A stretch of 64,000 bases of DNA from Dongia sedimenti (GCA_030715195.1 JAUYVI010000002.1:620001-684000); one strand, 5' to 3'. Positions 8,745 through 17,715 are shown, counted from the stretch's first letter. The notes: generated by a model not told the origin, from the sequence alone. Numbers and translations are program-made.

Positions 8745-8778
8745 AACGGCCGCGACATTCATCGCGGCCGTTTCTTTT
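8745..8778. terminator. Bidirectional rho-independent terminator between gabT and the mlaC pair
   Basis: Perfect 11-base stem (AACGGCCGCGA, 8745-8755; partner 8762-8772) with a six-base loop and a TTTCTTTT tail on the plus strand. On the minus strand the hairpin is followed by CTTGTTTT, so it can also end the mla transcript. Confidence 0.85.
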
Positions 8779-8794
8779 CGAGACTTATTTTCGA

Positions 8795-9343
8795 TCAGTT
8801 GACCAGCGACTTGCTCTTCAGGATGCCCATCAGGGCCGTGATGTCGCCCTTGTTCTGGCTCATCACCGAAGTGAACTCCTGGCGGTGGGTATCCACGAGG
8901 CTCAGTCCGTTGACGCGGATGTCGACAATCAACGGAGCCCCGCTGTCGGTCCGGATATCCCAGTCGAGCCGCGTGTCCTGATCGCCGGCGACCGCGGTGA
9001 AGACGGTGGCGCTGGCACCCTGGTCGCGCACCCGCTTCACCTCGAGCTGCCTGCCGTCGTATTCCTTGAAGCGCTTGGCATAGACCGAGGCGATGTAGTT
9101 CACGAACCGCTCGACATACTGCTGCTGCTGGCCGGCGTCGATCTTCTTCCAATAGCCGCCGAGCGCGTGCTTCGCGATGTCGGTCATGTCGAAGTACTTC
9201 AGCAGAAGCGGCTTCAAGGCGGCGGCGCGCGCCGGATCCGTCGGATCAGCCTTGCTCAGCTCGGTGATCGATTCGCGGGCGACCTGGGCAACGAAGGCCG
9301 ACAGGTCGGCCGCCGCCCGGGCAGGAGCCGCCGCCATCGCCAC
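8795..9343 (-). CDS. MlaC-like phospholipid-binding protein, second tandem copy; start uncertain
   Basis: Periplasmic lipid carrier of the MlaC (Ttg2D) family, thought to shuttle phospholipids between the outer-membrane MlaA complex and the inner-membrane MlaFEDB transporter. 182 aa from the GTG at 9343. It is very similar to the upstream copy: both share the SKADPTDPARAAALKP stretch, the KYFDM motif, ASVYxxRFK, VKRVRDQG and the GDITALMGIL end. From GTG 9343 the product starts inside its signal peptide. In the same frame, the 20 codons between the TAG of the first copy and this GTG encode the missing part, including RNRRQFLVF, a twin-arginine-like start, but with no ATG, GTG or TTG. A CTG at 9385 (or 9394) could be the real start. 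Confidence 0.8.
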   Translation of the reverse strand: MAMAAAPARAAADLSAFVAQVARESITELSKADPTDPARAAALKPLLLKYFDMTDIAKHALGGYWKKIDAGQQQQYVERFVNYIASVYAKRFKEYDGRQLEVKRVRDQGASATVFTAVAGDQDTRLDWDIRTDSGAPLIVDIRVNGLSLVDTHRQEFTSVMSQNKGDITALMGILKSKSLVN

Positions 9344-9403
9344 CGCCGCGGTGGCGAAGACCAGGAATTGCCGGCGATTTCGCAGAGGTGTCAGAGGCGG
9401 GAC

Positions 9404-10003
9404 CTAGTTGACGAGGGACTTGTTCTTCAGGATGCCCATCAGCGCGGTGATGTCACCGTTATGCTGGGACAGCACCGAGGTGAATTCCTGGCGATGGGTG
9501 TCGGCGAGGCTCAGGCCTTCGACGCGGATGTCGGCGACCAGCGGCGCGGCGCCGTCGTTCTTGACTTCCCAATCGACCCGGGCGCCGGCATCTTCGCTGC
9601 CCTCGGCGACCGCGGTGAAGACCGTCGCCATCGGGCCCTGATCGCGAACCCGCTTCACCTCGAGCTTCTGACCCTTATAGGCCTTGAAGCGCTGGCCGTA
9701 GACCGAAGCCATGTAGTTGGTGAACTGGCCGACGAAGGCTTCCTGCTGCTCCGGTGAGATCTTCTTCCAGTAAGCGCCGAGCACATGCCTTGCCATGCCC
9801 TGCATGTCGAAATACTTCAGCAGGATCGGCTTCAGCGCCGCGGCGCGGGCGGGATCGGTCGGATCCGCCTTGCTCAACGTCGTGATCGCCTCGTCGGCAA
9901 TCTGGTTGACGAAGGTGGCGAGATCGGTGGCTGCCAAGGCCGGGACGCTGAAGAAGGCGGCGACGGCAGCCGCGGCCCCGAGGATTGTGCGTCGGTTCTG
10001 CAT
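9404..10003 (-). CDS. MlaC-like phospholipid-binding protein, first tandem copy
   Basis: Periplasmic phospholipid carrier of the MlaC/Ttg2D family. 199 aa. The N-terminus MQNRRTILGAAAAVAAFF is a signal peptide with a twin arginine and an ALA cleavage site. Then follow the family body (TDLATFVNQIADEAITTLSK), the KYFDMQGMARHVLGAYWK region, and VEGLSLADTHRQEFTSVL. It starts eight bases after the mlaA stop, so both are in one operon, and its own TAG leads directly into the second copy in the same frame. The product presumably takes lipids from the MlaA complex in the same operon. Confidence 0.88.
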   Translation of the reverse strand: MQNRRTILGAAAAVAAFFSVPALAATDLATFVNQIADEAITTLSKADPTDPARAAALKPILLKYFDMQGMARHVLGAYWKKISPEQQEAFVGQFTNYMASVYGQRFKAYKGQKLEVKRVRDQGPMATVFTAVAEGSEDAGARVDWEVKNDGAAPLVADIRVEGLSLADTHRQEFTSVLSQHNGDITALMGILKNKSLVN

Positions 10004-10011
10004 GTTCGTGA

Positions 10012-10881
10012 TCAGTTTGCTTCGCTGACTTGGGGCACGCCGTCCCCCTGGGCTGCGTTCGGCGTGAGCATCACGGTCGGGGAATCTTCGCCGTCCGACG
10101 GGATGTCGTTGGTGATTTCGCTCAGCGCATCGTCGGGATCCTCGCCGTTGCGGATCGCGTCGTTGCGGTGCTGGCGATAGAGGCTGCGGATGGTGGCGTA
10201 GAAGTCCACCGAGCCCTTCTGCAGCTCTTCGATCGCCTGCATATTGCGGGCGCGGGTGTCGAGGCCTTCGAGGCCGCCGCGGACGGTATTGATCCAGCCG
10301 ACGTTGTAGATGTAGCCGACCCAGGTCAGCGGATCGAGCGCGTAGTCCACGATCTTGCCGGTCAGGTCGCGCGGGTTCGAGGGGCCGAGCACCGGCAGCA
10401 TCAGGTACGGGCCTTCGCCCGAACCGTAATGGCCGAGCGTCTGGCCGAAGTCTTCGTCGTGATACTTGATGCCGAACATGTCGGCGACGTCGATCAGGCC
10501 GGCGACGCCGATGGTGCTGTTGATCAGGAAGCGCGAACTGGTGTCCCCGGCGCGGTCGAAGCTGCCCTGGAACATGTCGTTCGCGAGGATCGTCGGCGAA
10601 TGCAGGTTGCGCACCACGTTGCGGACGCTGTCCTGCGCGAATTGCGGCAGCGCCGTGTGATAGTAGCCGGCGAACGGCTTCACGATGACCTCGTCGAGGA
10701 AGTGGTTCACCTCGAAGAAGTAGCGGTTCATCGGCTCGAGCGGATCGTTGGCTTCGTTGTAAGCCTGGACCGCCGCCTCGTCATTGGGATCCGGCTCGCT
10801 TGCGCAGCCACCCATCGCCAGCGCCACGGAAAGCGTCCCGGCTGCCAGCAACACCCGTCCGAACTTGAGCTCGAAATGCAT
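10012..10881 (-). CDS. mlaA: MlaA family (VacJ) outer-membrane lipoprotein
   Basis: Outer-membrane lipoprotein that removes misplaced phospholipids from the outer leaflet and passes them to MlaC. 289 aa. The signal ends in a lipobox (ALAMGGC) with the lipidated Cys at residue 26. The MlaA core follows: NDPLEPMNRYFFEVN, KPFAGYYHTALPQFAQDSV, the INSTIGVAGLIDVADMFG helix, and GHYGSGEGPYLMLPVLGPSNPRD. The ATG at 10881 has AGGGGA upstream; an upstream in-frame start at 10944 would place extra residues before the signal peptide and is rejected. The C-terminal ~50 residues are acidic and low complexity. Operon: mlaA, then two mlaC-like genes. Confidence 0.92.
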   Translation of the reverse strand: MHFELKFGRVLLAAGTLSVALAMGGCASEPDPNDEAAVQAYNEANDPLEPMNRYFFEVNHFLDEVIVKPFAGYYHTALPQFAQDSVRNVVRNLHSPTILANDMFQGSFDRAGDTSSRFLINSTIGVAGLIDVADMFGIKYHDEDFGQTLGHYGSGEGPYLMLPVLGPSNPRDLTGKIVDYALDPLTWVGYIYNVGWINTVRGGLEGLDTRARNMQAIEELQKGSVDFYATIRSLYRQHRNDAIRNGEDPDDALSEITNDIPSDGEDSPTVMLTPNAAQGDGVPQVSEAN

Positions 10882-11264
10882 GGATCCCCTAGTCCCTGTA
10901 ATGCCGGTTTTGCCGCCCCGATCGATAGTGTCCAGGGGACTCAACCGTTCAATTCCTCATCCCTAGTGCGGCCATCCGCACCACCGGTTCAATATCGCCC
11001 GACCAGTCCCCCGACCGAGCCGGAGCCTGAGTCATCTTTACATCAGAACATTAACCAAGGGTAACGGATTTGGTCTGTGATCCAGGACACTCACCCGGCT
11101 GGAATCCACGCCCAATAGCCGCCAACCCATTGGCCTGACTGCGTACCATAGGACCCGATCAAAGACTACAAGACTCACGTATAGTCTGTGGGGCCTTCGG
11201 CACATCCTGTGGCAAAAATGCCGCAAAGCCTACATTCACGGCAACATTTCACACTGGATAGGTT
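10882..11264. other. Intergenic region between dppF and mlaA
   Basis: About 380 bases, less GC-rich than the surroundings. It contains the mlaA promoter candidate near 10924-10952. No terminator hairpin with a T-run is seen after dppF, and I see no supported gene. Confidence 0.5.
10924..10952 (-). promoter_or_regulatory. Promoter candidate for mlaA-mlaC-mlaC
   Basis: On the minus strand TTGAAC (10952-10947), a 17-base spacer, then ACTATC (10929-10924). The leader to the mlaA ATG is about 40 bases. Confidence 0.35.
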
Positions 11265-12278
11265 TCAAACAGTCGTTTCGGCGTAATGGCAGGCGACGAG
11301 CCGGCCCTCGACCGGCCGCAGCTCCGGCCGCTCCTGCGCGCAGCGCTCGGTGGCGAAAGGGCAGCGCCGGTGGAAGGCGCAGCCGGGCGGCGGGTCGATC
11401 GGCGAGGGCAGCTCGCCCTTCACCGTCATGCGCTTCGACCGTGCCTGGGGATCGACCGAGGGGGTCGCGGCCAGCAGCACCTGGGTATAGGGGTGCCGGG
11501 CCTGGGTGAAGACGGTTTCCTTGGTGCCCTGCTCCACCGGCCGGCCGAGATACATCACCATGACGTTGTCGGCGATATGCCTGACCACGCTGAGGTCGTG
11601 GGAGATGAACATGTAGGCGAGATCGAGCTCGGCCTGCAGGTCCATCAACAGGTTCAGCACCTGGGCGCGAATCGAAACATCGAGCGCCGAGACCGGCTCG
11701 TCGGCGACCACGATCTTCGGCCGCAGCATCAGCGCCCGCGCAATGGCGATTCGCTGGCGCTGGCCGCCGGAGAACATGTGCGGATAGCGGCTGTAATGCT
11801 CGGGCCGCAAACCGACATGGGCGAGCATGGCCTGCGCCGATTCGCGGCGCGTCGCGGCATTCAAGGGCGTGTTGATCTCCAGCGGCTCTTCCAGGATCTG
11901 GCCGATCTGCTTCCTGGGATTGAGCGAGCCGTAGGGATCCTGGAACACCATCTGCACGGTGGGGCGCAGGCGCTTCAACGTCGCCGCATCGGCCGTAGTG
12001 ACCTCGGTGCCGTCGAGCTGCAGGCTGCCGCTGGTCGGCTTCTCGATCATGGTGACCATGCGCGCGAGGGTCGACTTGCCGCAGCCCGATTCGCCGACCA
12101 CCGCGAGCGTGCGGCCGGCCTGGAGCGAGAAGCTGGCGCCGGCGACCGCCTTCAGCGTGGCGTGGCCTCGAAAGACACCGCGCGAGACGCTGTAATCGCG
12201 ATGGAGATCGGTCGCCTGGAGTACGGTGCTGCCCGAGGTGTCTTCGCCGCTCCCGGTCATGGTGCCGATCTCGCTCAT
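11265..12278 (-). CDS. dppF: Dipeptide ABC transporter ATP-binding protein DppF
   Basis: One of two cytoplasmic ATPases of the Dpp/Opp-type peptide importer. 337 aa. Walker [11 protein letters not shown]-loop [14 protein letters not shown], signature [15 protein letters not shown], Walker [13 protein letters not shown], and H-loop SHDLSVV are present. The C-terminal oligopeptide-ABC extension includes [20 protein letters not shown], whose cysteines match the cluster found in DppD/DppF/OppD/OppF families. The ATG overlaps the dppD stop by four bases. It is the last gene of dppABCDF. Peptide versus other oligopeptide-like substrates (for example nickel or glutathione) is inferred from the whole cassette. 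Confidence 0.9.
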   Translation of the reverse strand: MSEIGTMTGSGEDTSGSTVLQATDLHRDYSVSRGVFRGHATLKAVAGASFSLQAGRTLAVVGESGCGKSTLARMVTMIEKPTSGSLQLDGTEVTTADAATLKRLRPTVQMVFQDPYGSLNPRKQIGQILEEPLEINTPLNAATRRESAQAMLAHVGLRPEHYSRYPHMFSGGQRQRIAIARALMLRPKIVVADEPVSALDVSIRAQVLNLLMDLQAELDLAYMFISHDLSVVRHIADNVMVMYLGRPVEQGTKETVFTQARHPYTQVLLAATPSVDPQARSKRMTVKGELPSPIDPPPGCAFHRRCPFATERCAQERPELRPVEGRLVACHYAETTV

Positions 12279-13336
12279 GCGCCCAACCCTTTCGGGCGGG
12301 GCCCTTCGACGGGCGGCATGGCTTCGGGCCCGCCCGCGATGCTCCAGCGCGAATCGGGATGATTGGTCGGGCGGCCGTCCACCAGCGGGTAGTGGCAGCG
12401 GGCGAGCGTACCGGCCGGTCCGCTCAGGGCGGGTTGCTCGGCGCGGCAGCGGTCGGTGGCGAAGCTGCAGCGCGGGTTGAACACGCAGCCGGTCGGGCGG
12501 TCGGCGATGCCGGGGACCATGCCCGGGATGGTGGCCAGCCTCCGCTTGTCGAGGCTCCGCTCCGGCAAGGCCTCGAGCAAGGCCGCGGTATAGGGATGCC
12601 GCGGATTCTCGAACAGCTGGGCCGCCGGCTGGATCTCCACCTGCTGGCTCGCATACATGACGATGACCCGCTCCGCGGTCTCGGCGACCACGCCCATGTC
12701 GTGGGTGATCAGCACCATCGCCATGTGGCGCTGCTTCTGCAGATCGACCAGCAGGTCGAGGATCTGCGCCTGGATGGTGACGTCGAGCGCGGTCGTGGGT
12801 TCGTCGGCGATCAGCAGCTTCGGATTGCAGGCGATCGCCATGGCGATCATCACGCGCTGGCTCATGCCGCCGCTGAGCTGATGCGGAAAGGCCGAAAGCC
12901 GGGTTTCCGGCGCCGGGATGCCGACCTGGGCCAAGAGCTCGACCGTGCGATCGCGGCGCTGCCGCCGCGTGCCGCCCTCATGCGCCGCCAGCGCCTCCAT
13001 GATCTGGAAGCCGACGTTGAAGCACGGGTTGAGGCTGGTCATCGGCTCCTGGAAGATCATGGCGATGTCCTTGCCGATGATCTTGCGCCGGGCGCGGGCC
13101 GATAGGCCGAGCAGATCCTTGCCCTCGAAGCTCATCTTGTCGGCGAAAACCTTGCCCGGATACGGGATGAGCCCCATGACCGCGAGCATGGTGACGCTCT
13201 TGCCGGAGCCGGATTCGCCGACCACGCCCAGGAGCTCGCCTTTGTCGACGGTGAGGTCGATGCCATCGACCGCGCGGAACGGGCCGCGATGGGTCTGGAA
13301 CTCGACCGAGAGGTTGCGGATTTCGAGCAATGCCAT
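12275..13336 (-). CDS. dppD: Dipeptide ABC transporter ATP-binding protein DppD
   Basis: Second ATPase of the peptide importer. 353 aa. Walker [11 protein letters not shown]-loop [16 protein letters not shown], signature [15 protein letters not shown], Walker [13 protein letters not shown], and the H-loop THDMGVVAE are visible, with the C-terminal [15 protein letters not shown] cysteine motif. The tail (about 35 residues after HYPLVDG) is a family-variable extension. It starts 12 bases after the dppC stop and overlaps dppF by four bases. Confidence 0.9.
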   Translation of the reverse strand: MALLEIRNLSVEFQTHRGPFRAVDGIDLTVDKGELLGVVGESGSGKSVTMLAVMGLIPYPGKVFADKMSFEGKDLLGLSARARRKIIGKDIAMIFQEPMTSLNPCFNVGFQIMEALAAHEGGTRRQRRDRTVELLAQVGIPAPETRLSAFPHQLSGGMSQRVMIAMAIACNPKLLIADEPTTALDVTIQAQILDLLVDLQKQRHMAMVLITHDMGVVAETAERVIVMYASQQVEIQPAAQLFENPRHPYTAALLEALPERSLDKRRLATIPGMVPGIADRPTGCVFNPRCSFATDRCRAEQPALSGPAGTLARCHYPLVDGRPTNHPDSRWSIAGGPEAMPPVEGPRPKGLGA

Positions 13337-13348
13337 GCGCCGTCGCCC

Positions 13349-14260
13349 TCAGCGCTTCAGCTTCGGGTCGAGCGCGTCGCGCAACCCGTCGCCGAGCAGG
13401 TTGAAGGCCAGCACTGTCACCAGGATGGCGAGACCGGGGAACGTCACGACCCACCAGGCGCTGTCGATGTACTGCCGCGCATCGGCCAGCATGGTGCCCC
13501 ATTCCGGGGTCGGCGGCTGCGCGCCGAGGCCGAGGAAACCGAGCGCCGCCGCATCGAGCACCGCGGACGAGATGCCGAGGGTGGATTGCACGATCAGGGG
13601 TGCCAGGCAGTTGGGCAGCACGGTCTTGAACATCAGCCGGAGCGTGCCGGCGCCGGCGACCTTGGAGGCGACCACATAATCCTTGGTGAGCTCGCTCATC
13701 ACCGCGGCACGGGTCAGGCGCGCATAGTGCGGGATGTTGGTGATGGCGACCGCAATCATCGCATTGGCGAGGCCGGCACCGAGCAGCACGACGATGACGA
13801 TCGCGAGCAGCAGGCTCGGCAGCGCCAGGATGATGTCCATCAGCCGCATGATCAGCGTATCGACCGTGCCCCGGTGAAAGCCGGAGACCAGGCCGAGGAG
13901 GACTCCGACGGTCAAGGACAGTGTCACCACGATCAGGCCGATCATCAGCGAAAATTGCGAGCCGTAGATCAGGCGGGAGAGGATGTCGCGGCCGATCCCG
14001 TCGGTGCCGAGCAGAAAGGACGAGTTGCCGCCCTCCGCCCAGGCCGGCGGAGTCAAGGCGATGTCGACATTCTGCGCGGCATAGTCATGCGGTGCCAGGA
14101 GCGGTGCGAAGATCGCGCAGAGGATCAGCAACAGAATGAGGATCAGCGCCGCCATGGCGCCGCGGTTGCTCTTGAGCGAGAGCCAGACCTCGCGGCGCGG
14201 CGTCAGCACCGGCGCCGGCGTGGCGACGATCGTGCCGGCGGTCTTCGCCGCTTCGCTCAT
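13349..14260 (-). CDS. dppC: Dipeptide ABC transporter permease DppC
   Basis: Inner-membrane permease subunit. 303 aa, about six transmembrane helices. An N-terminal cytoplasmic segment leads to the first helix (MAALILILLLILCAIFAPLL); the periplasmic HDYAAQNVD and HLGTDGIGRD-like (LLGTDGIGRDILSRLIYG) motif typical of DppC/OppC follows. The EAA loop (SKVAGAGTLRLMFKTVLPN) lies in the second half, and the protein ends FNLLGDGLRDALDPKLKR. The ATG at 14260 overlaps the dppB stop by four bases. Confidence 0.92.
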   Translation of the reverse strand: MSEAAKTAGTIVATPAPVLTPRREVWLSLKSNRGAMAALILILLLILCAIFAPLLAPHDYAAQNVDIALTPPAWAEGGNSSFLLGTDGIGRDILSRLIYGSQFSLMIGLIVVTLSLTVGVLLGLVSGFHRGTVDTLIMRLMDIILALPSLLLAIVIVVLLGAGLANAMIAVAITNIPHYARLTRAAVMSELTKDYVVASKVAGAGTLRLMFKTVLPNCLAPLIVQSTLGISSAVLDAAALGFLGLGAQPPTPEWGTMLADARQYIDSAWWVVTFPGLAILVTVLAFNLLGDGLRDALDPKLKR

Positions 14261-15267
14261 CGCCGCCCCCGGATGCGCGGATTCAGGAGACCGTATATGA
14301 GGTCCACCGAGAGGTTCACCAGAATGACGAAGCCGGCGATCAGCAGCACGCCGCCCTGCACCGAAGGGTAGTCGCGCTGGTAGATCGAGTTCACCAACCA
14401 GGAACCGACGCCGGGCCAGGAGAAAATGTTCTCGGTGAGGATGGCGCCCGCCATCAACGTGCCGACTTGCAGGCCGATCACGGTCACGACCGGGATCAGC
14501 GCATTCCGGAGCGCATGGATCCCGACCACGCGGAAACCGCTCAAGCCCTTGGCGCGCGCGGTGCGCACGTAATCCTCGCCCAGCACTTCGAGCATGGCGG
14601 AACGGGTCATCCGCGCGATCACCGCGAGCGGGATGGTGCCAAGCACGATCGTCGGCAGGATCAGATGGCTCACCGCCGAAGCGAAGGCGCCCTCCTGGCC
14701 GGAGACCAAGGAGTCGTAGAGCATGAAGTTGGTGCCGTCCTCGAAATAGTAGTCGAGGTCGATGCGGCCGGAGACCGGAGTCCAGCCGAGATAGAGCGAG
14801 AAGAACAGGATCAGCAGCAGGCCCCACCAGAAGATCGGCATCGAATAGCCGGTGAGAGCGGCGCCCATCAGCGTGTGATCGTAGACGGAGCCGCGCCGCT
14901 CGGCGGCCAGCACACCGGCGGGAATGCCGATCACGACCGCGAAGACCATGGCGCAGAAGGCGAGCTCCAGCGTCGCCGGGAACAGCTGGAAGAAATCGCT
15001 GAGAACGCTCTCCTTGCTCTGGATCGACTTGCCGAAGTCGCCCTGGAGCACGTTCCAGACATAGTCCACGAACTGGATCGGCAGCGGCTTGTCGAGGCCG
15101 ATCTGGGCCAGCAGCTCCTGGTGACGCACCGGATCGATCACCTTCTCGCCCAGCAGCATCTGGACCGGATCGCCGGGAATGGCGTGGATCAGAACGAAGG
15201 TAAGCAGCGCCGCCCCGAGGAAGGTCGGGATGATGAGAAGCACGCGCTGGATGACGAAACGGATCAT
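14257..15267 (-). CDS. dppB: Dipeptide ABC transporter permease DppB
   Basis: Inner-membrane permease partner of DppC. 336 aa with about six transmembrane helices, from MIRFVIQRVLLIIPTFLGA to the last helix before IYGLLNPRIRGRR. Family marks include IPGDPVQMLLGE, LGWTPVSGRIDLD, and the EAA loop ARAKGLSGFRVVGIHALRN. It is separated from dppA by 80 bases that contain a terminator-like hairpin, a common device for making more binding protein than permease. Confidence 0.92.
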   Translation of the reverse strand: MIRFVIQRVLLIIPTFLGAALLTFVLIHAIPGDPVQMLLGEKVIDPVRHQELLAQIGLDKPLPIQFVDYVWNVLQGDFGKSIQSKESVLSDFFQLFPATLELAFCAMVFAVVIGIPAGVLAAERRGSVYDHTLMGAALTGYSMPIFWWGLLLILFFSLYLGWTPVSGRIDLDYYFEDGTNFMLYDSLVSGQEGAFASAVSHLILPTIVLGTIPLAVIARMTRSAMLEVLGEDYVRTARAKGLSGFRVVGIHALRNALIPVVTVIGLQVGTLMAGAILTENIFSWPGVGSWLVNSIYQRDYPSVQGGVLLIAGFVILVNLSVDLIYGLLNPRIRGRR

Positions 15268-15284
15268 AGGCAGGTCGACAGGCT

Positions 15285-15326
15285 CAAAAAAACGCGCACC
15301 GGCGGAGGCATGACCCCCGCCGGTGC
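15285..15326 (-). terminator. Partial terminator between dppA and dppB
   Basis: On the minus strand, a perfect ten-base stem (GCACCGGCGG, 15326-15317, partner 15305-15296) is followed by a run of seven T (15292-15286). It lies between dppA and dppB, so it should end most dppA transcripts and let some continue. Confidence 0.75.
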
Positions 15327-15347
15327 TTTCAGGTTCGCAAGCGCCGG

Positions 15348-16943
15348 TTACTTCAGCCCGACGTTTTCGAAGTTGTGGATGCCGAGCGGATCGATGACAT
15401 AGCCATCGACCTTCTTGCTCATCGGCATGAAGGTCACCGAATGCACGATCGGCACGATCGGCGCCTCTTCGTGGATCAGCTCCTGGGCCTTCTTGTAGAT
15501 CTCGACCCGCTTGGCCTGGTCGGAGGTCTCCAGGCCCTGCTTCAGCAGCGCGTCGTACTCGTTATTGCACCACTTCTCATTGTTCTGGCCGGGGGGATTG
15601 CCGGTGCCGCCGCAGCCATGCAGGTACATGAAGTTGTCCGGATCGCCGATGTCGGCGCCCCAGCCGATCTGGCCCAGCGGCGATTCGCCGGCATGCATCC
15701 GCTTCAGGTACTCGGCCCAGTCGTAGGTGACGAGGTTGACGTTGATGCCGACCTTGGCGAGATCGGCCTGCATCAGCTCGCCCATCTTCTTGCCGTCGAG
15801 GTTATAGGGGCGAGAGACCGGCTGATACCAGAGATCGACCTTGAGGTCCTTCACACCCTGGCTCTCCAGCATCTCCTTGGCCTTGGCCGGATCGTAGGGA
15901 TAGCCCTTCACCGCGTCGTTGTAGCCCCAGATGGTCGGCGGCAGCGGATTGACAGCCGGCTTGGCGCCGCCCGCGAAGACCGCCTTCACGATCGCATCCT
16001 TGTTGATCGCCATGTTCACGGCCTGGCGGACGATCTTGTTGTCCCAGGGCTTCATCTTGTTGTTCATGATCATGTAGGCGACGTTCGGGCCTTCCGACTC
16101 CTCGACGGTCAGCTTCGGATTGGCCTTGAGCTCGGCGAGGTCGGCCGCGGCGGGATACGGGTAGATGTCGCACTCGCCCTTCTCCAGCTTGGCCTTGCGG
16201 ACGGCCGGATCCTTGGTGATGGCGAAGACCAGGTTGTCGACCTTCTGCTTGCCGCGCCAATAATCCTTGTTCGCCTTGTAGCGGATCACCGCGTCCTTCT
16301 GGTAATCGACGAACACGAACGGACCGGTGCCGACCGGGACCAGGTCGATCTGCTCCTTCTTGCCTTCCTTCTCGAGCTGGTCGGCGTATTCCTTGGAGAG
16401 GATCGAGGCCCATTCCATGCCGAGCTCGGCGATGAACGGTGCTTCCGGCGCGTTGAGCGTGACCTTCACGGTCATGTCGTCGACCTTCTCGACGCTCTTC
16501 ATCTTGTCGGGCATGCCCATGCCTTCGAAGTAGGCATAGGTGCCGCCGTTGACCGCGTGGTACGGGTTGTTCTTGTCCAGCATCCGGTTGAAGCTGAACA
16601 CCACGTCGTCGGCATTGAAGTCGCGGGTCGGCTTGAAGCCCTTCACGGTGTGGAACTTCACGCCCTGGCGCAGATGGAAGGTGTAGGTCAGGCCGTCATC
16701 GCTGACTTCCCACTTCTCGGCGAGGCTCGCGACCGGATCGGTGGTGCCGAACTTGGTCTCGATCAGGCGGTTGAACACCGGGCGGACCGCGTCGAGCGTG
16801 GTGCCGGCGTCGAAGAGCTGCGGGCCGAAACCCTCCGGGCTGCCTTCCGAGCAGTAGCGGAGAGTCGAGGCCGCTTGCGCCGACATCGCCGTGCCCAGCA
16901 TCAGGGCAAAGGCCGCCGTCGCGGTGATTAACCGAACTTTCAT
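15348..16943 (-). CDS. dppA: Peptide ABC transporter substrate-binding protein DppA
   Basis: Periplasmic solute-binding protein of family 5 (SBP_bac_5). 531 aa. The signal peptide is MKVRLITATAAFALMLGTAM followed by SAQA. The mature part begins STLRYCSEGSPEGFGPQLFD as in DppA. Typical blocks follow: LAEKWEVSDDGLTYTFHLRQGVKFH, DFNADDVVFSFNRMLD, IYPYPAAADLAEL and NVAYMIMNNKMKPWDNK. The ATG at 16943 has GAGGGAGA upstream; the GTG at 16958 is rejected. First gene of dppABCDF. Dipeptide specificity follows from resemblance to E. coli DppA; heme or other small peptides are possible. Confidence 0.92.
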   Translation of the reverse strand: MKVRLITATAAFALMLGTAMSAQAASTLRYCSEGSPEGFGPQLFDAGTTLDAVRPVFNRLIETKFGTTDPVASLAEKWEVSDDGLTYTFHLRQGVKFHTVKGFKPTRDFNADDVVFSFNRMLDKNNPYHAVNGGTYAYFEGMGMPDKMKSVEKVDDMTVKVTLNAPEAPFIAELGMEWASILSKEYADQLEKEGKKEQIDLVPVGTGPFVFVDYQKDAVIRYKANKDYWRGKQKVDNLVFAITKDPAVRKAKLEKGECDIYPYPAAADLAELKANPKLTVEESEGPNVAYMIMNNKMKPWDNKIVRQAVNMAINKDAIVKAVFAGGAKPAVNPLPPTIWGYNDAVKGYPYDPAKAKEMLESQGVKDLKVDLWYQPVSRPYNLDGKKMGELMQADLAKVGINVNLVTYDWAEYLKRMHAGESPLGQIGWGADIGDPDNFMYLHGCGGTGNPPGQNNEKWCNNEYDALLKQGLETSDQAKRVEIYKKAQELIHEEAPIVPIVHSVTFMPMSKKVDGYVIDPLGIHNFENVGLK

Positions 16944-16968
16944 TTGAGTCTCCCTCACGTAATGTCCC

Positions 16969-17007
16969 GGGGAGCCGTTATGGATTGCTTGTTTTCGCAG
17001 GCTCCCC
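16969..17007 (-). promoter_or_regulatory. Hairpin in the dppA 5' leader
   Basis: Perfect eight-base arms GGGGAGCC (17007-17000 read on the minus strand, partner 16976-16969) around a 23-base loop, between the promoter candidate and the dppA ribosome-binding site. It could modulate mRNA stability or translation. Confidence 0.4.
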
Positions 17008-17016
17008 GCTGCGCGG

Positions 17017-17046
17017 AACGTAGGCCGGTTCCCGGAAGGGTGTCAA
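17017..17046 (-). promoter_or_regulatory. dppA promoter candidate
   Basis: On the minus strand a perfect -35 TTGACA (17046-17041), an 18-base spacer, and TACGTT (17022-17017). Leader about 65 bases. Confidence 0.5.
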
Positions 17047-17205
17047 TTCCTGGCTTGATCTAGTTCATATTTTTCGCGGGTTTGGACGCATTCTGAAGAA
17101 ATTCCAGGGCACCGGATCGCCGGTTCTTAACCGCCGATCCGCAGGACCGTCCTGCGTTCCGCCAGCGGCTTGACCGGACCGGCGCCGGCCGCCATCTTGC
17201 CCGCC

Positions 17206-17715
17206 ATGCCGCATGACCTCCACGCTCCCATCCCCGCCCCGTTCGTCTCCACCAGCCTTCGCGTGATCCCGGAATGGATCGACGGCAATGGGCATATGAA
17301 CGTCGCCTATTACCTGAAGGCGTTCGACGAGGGGTTCGACGCCGCCTATGAGGCGATCCAGTTCGGCTTCGACATGATCGAGCGCCGCGGGGTCTCCACC
17401 ATGGCGGCGGAGATGCACATCACCTATCAGGGCGAGTTGTTCGAGGGCGACCCGATCCGGATTGAAACCCAGCTCGTGGATTTCAACCGCAAGCGCTTCC
17501 ACTGGTTTCAGCAGATGCGCCACGGCGAAACCGGAAAGCTCGCCGCGACCTGCGAATGGATGATCCTGTTCATCGACATGAACAAGCGCAAGGTCGCCGA
17601 AATGCCGGACGACATCTTCGAACTGATCAGCCGGGTGAAAGCGGCGCATGCCCATCTTCCGCGGCCGCCCGAGGTGGGGCGCAGTATCTCGTTGGAAAAC
17701 AAGCGGCGGAGTTAA
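17206..17715 (+). CDS. Hotdog-fold thioesterase family protein
   Basis: Likely acyl-CoA thioesterase of the 4-hydroxybenzoyl-CoA thioesterase superfamily. 169 aa. The signature EWIDGNGHMNVAYYLKAFD has the catalytic-type Asp and the HMN triad; the central THITYQGE-like strand (MHITYQGELFEGDP) and the VDFNRKRFHWFQQM strand complete the fold. The pattern resembles the betainyl-CoA thioesterases associated with carnitine degradation, but no carnitine genes are near. The ATG at 17206 is chosen over an upstream TTG at 17170; no clear Shine-Dalgarno is visible for either. Convergent with the SDR gene six bases downstream. Confidence 0.75.
   Translation: MPHDLHAPIPAPFVSTSLRVIPEWIDGNGHMNVAYYLKAFDEGFDAAYEAIQFGFDMIERRGVSTMAAEMHITYQGELFEGDPIRIETQLVDFNRKRFHWFQQMRHGETGKLAATCEWMILFIDMNKRKVAEMPDDIFELISRVKAAHAHLPRPPEVGRSISLENKRRS

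Noticed and set aside
11038..11226. Small minus-strand frame between dppF and mlaA
   Set aside because: No ribosome-binding site or recognisable product; Arg/Val/Leu-rich random composition.
15375..16931. Long plus-strand open frame opposite dppA
   Set aside because: Shadow of dppA third-codon bias; no family features, and dppA is unambiguous.
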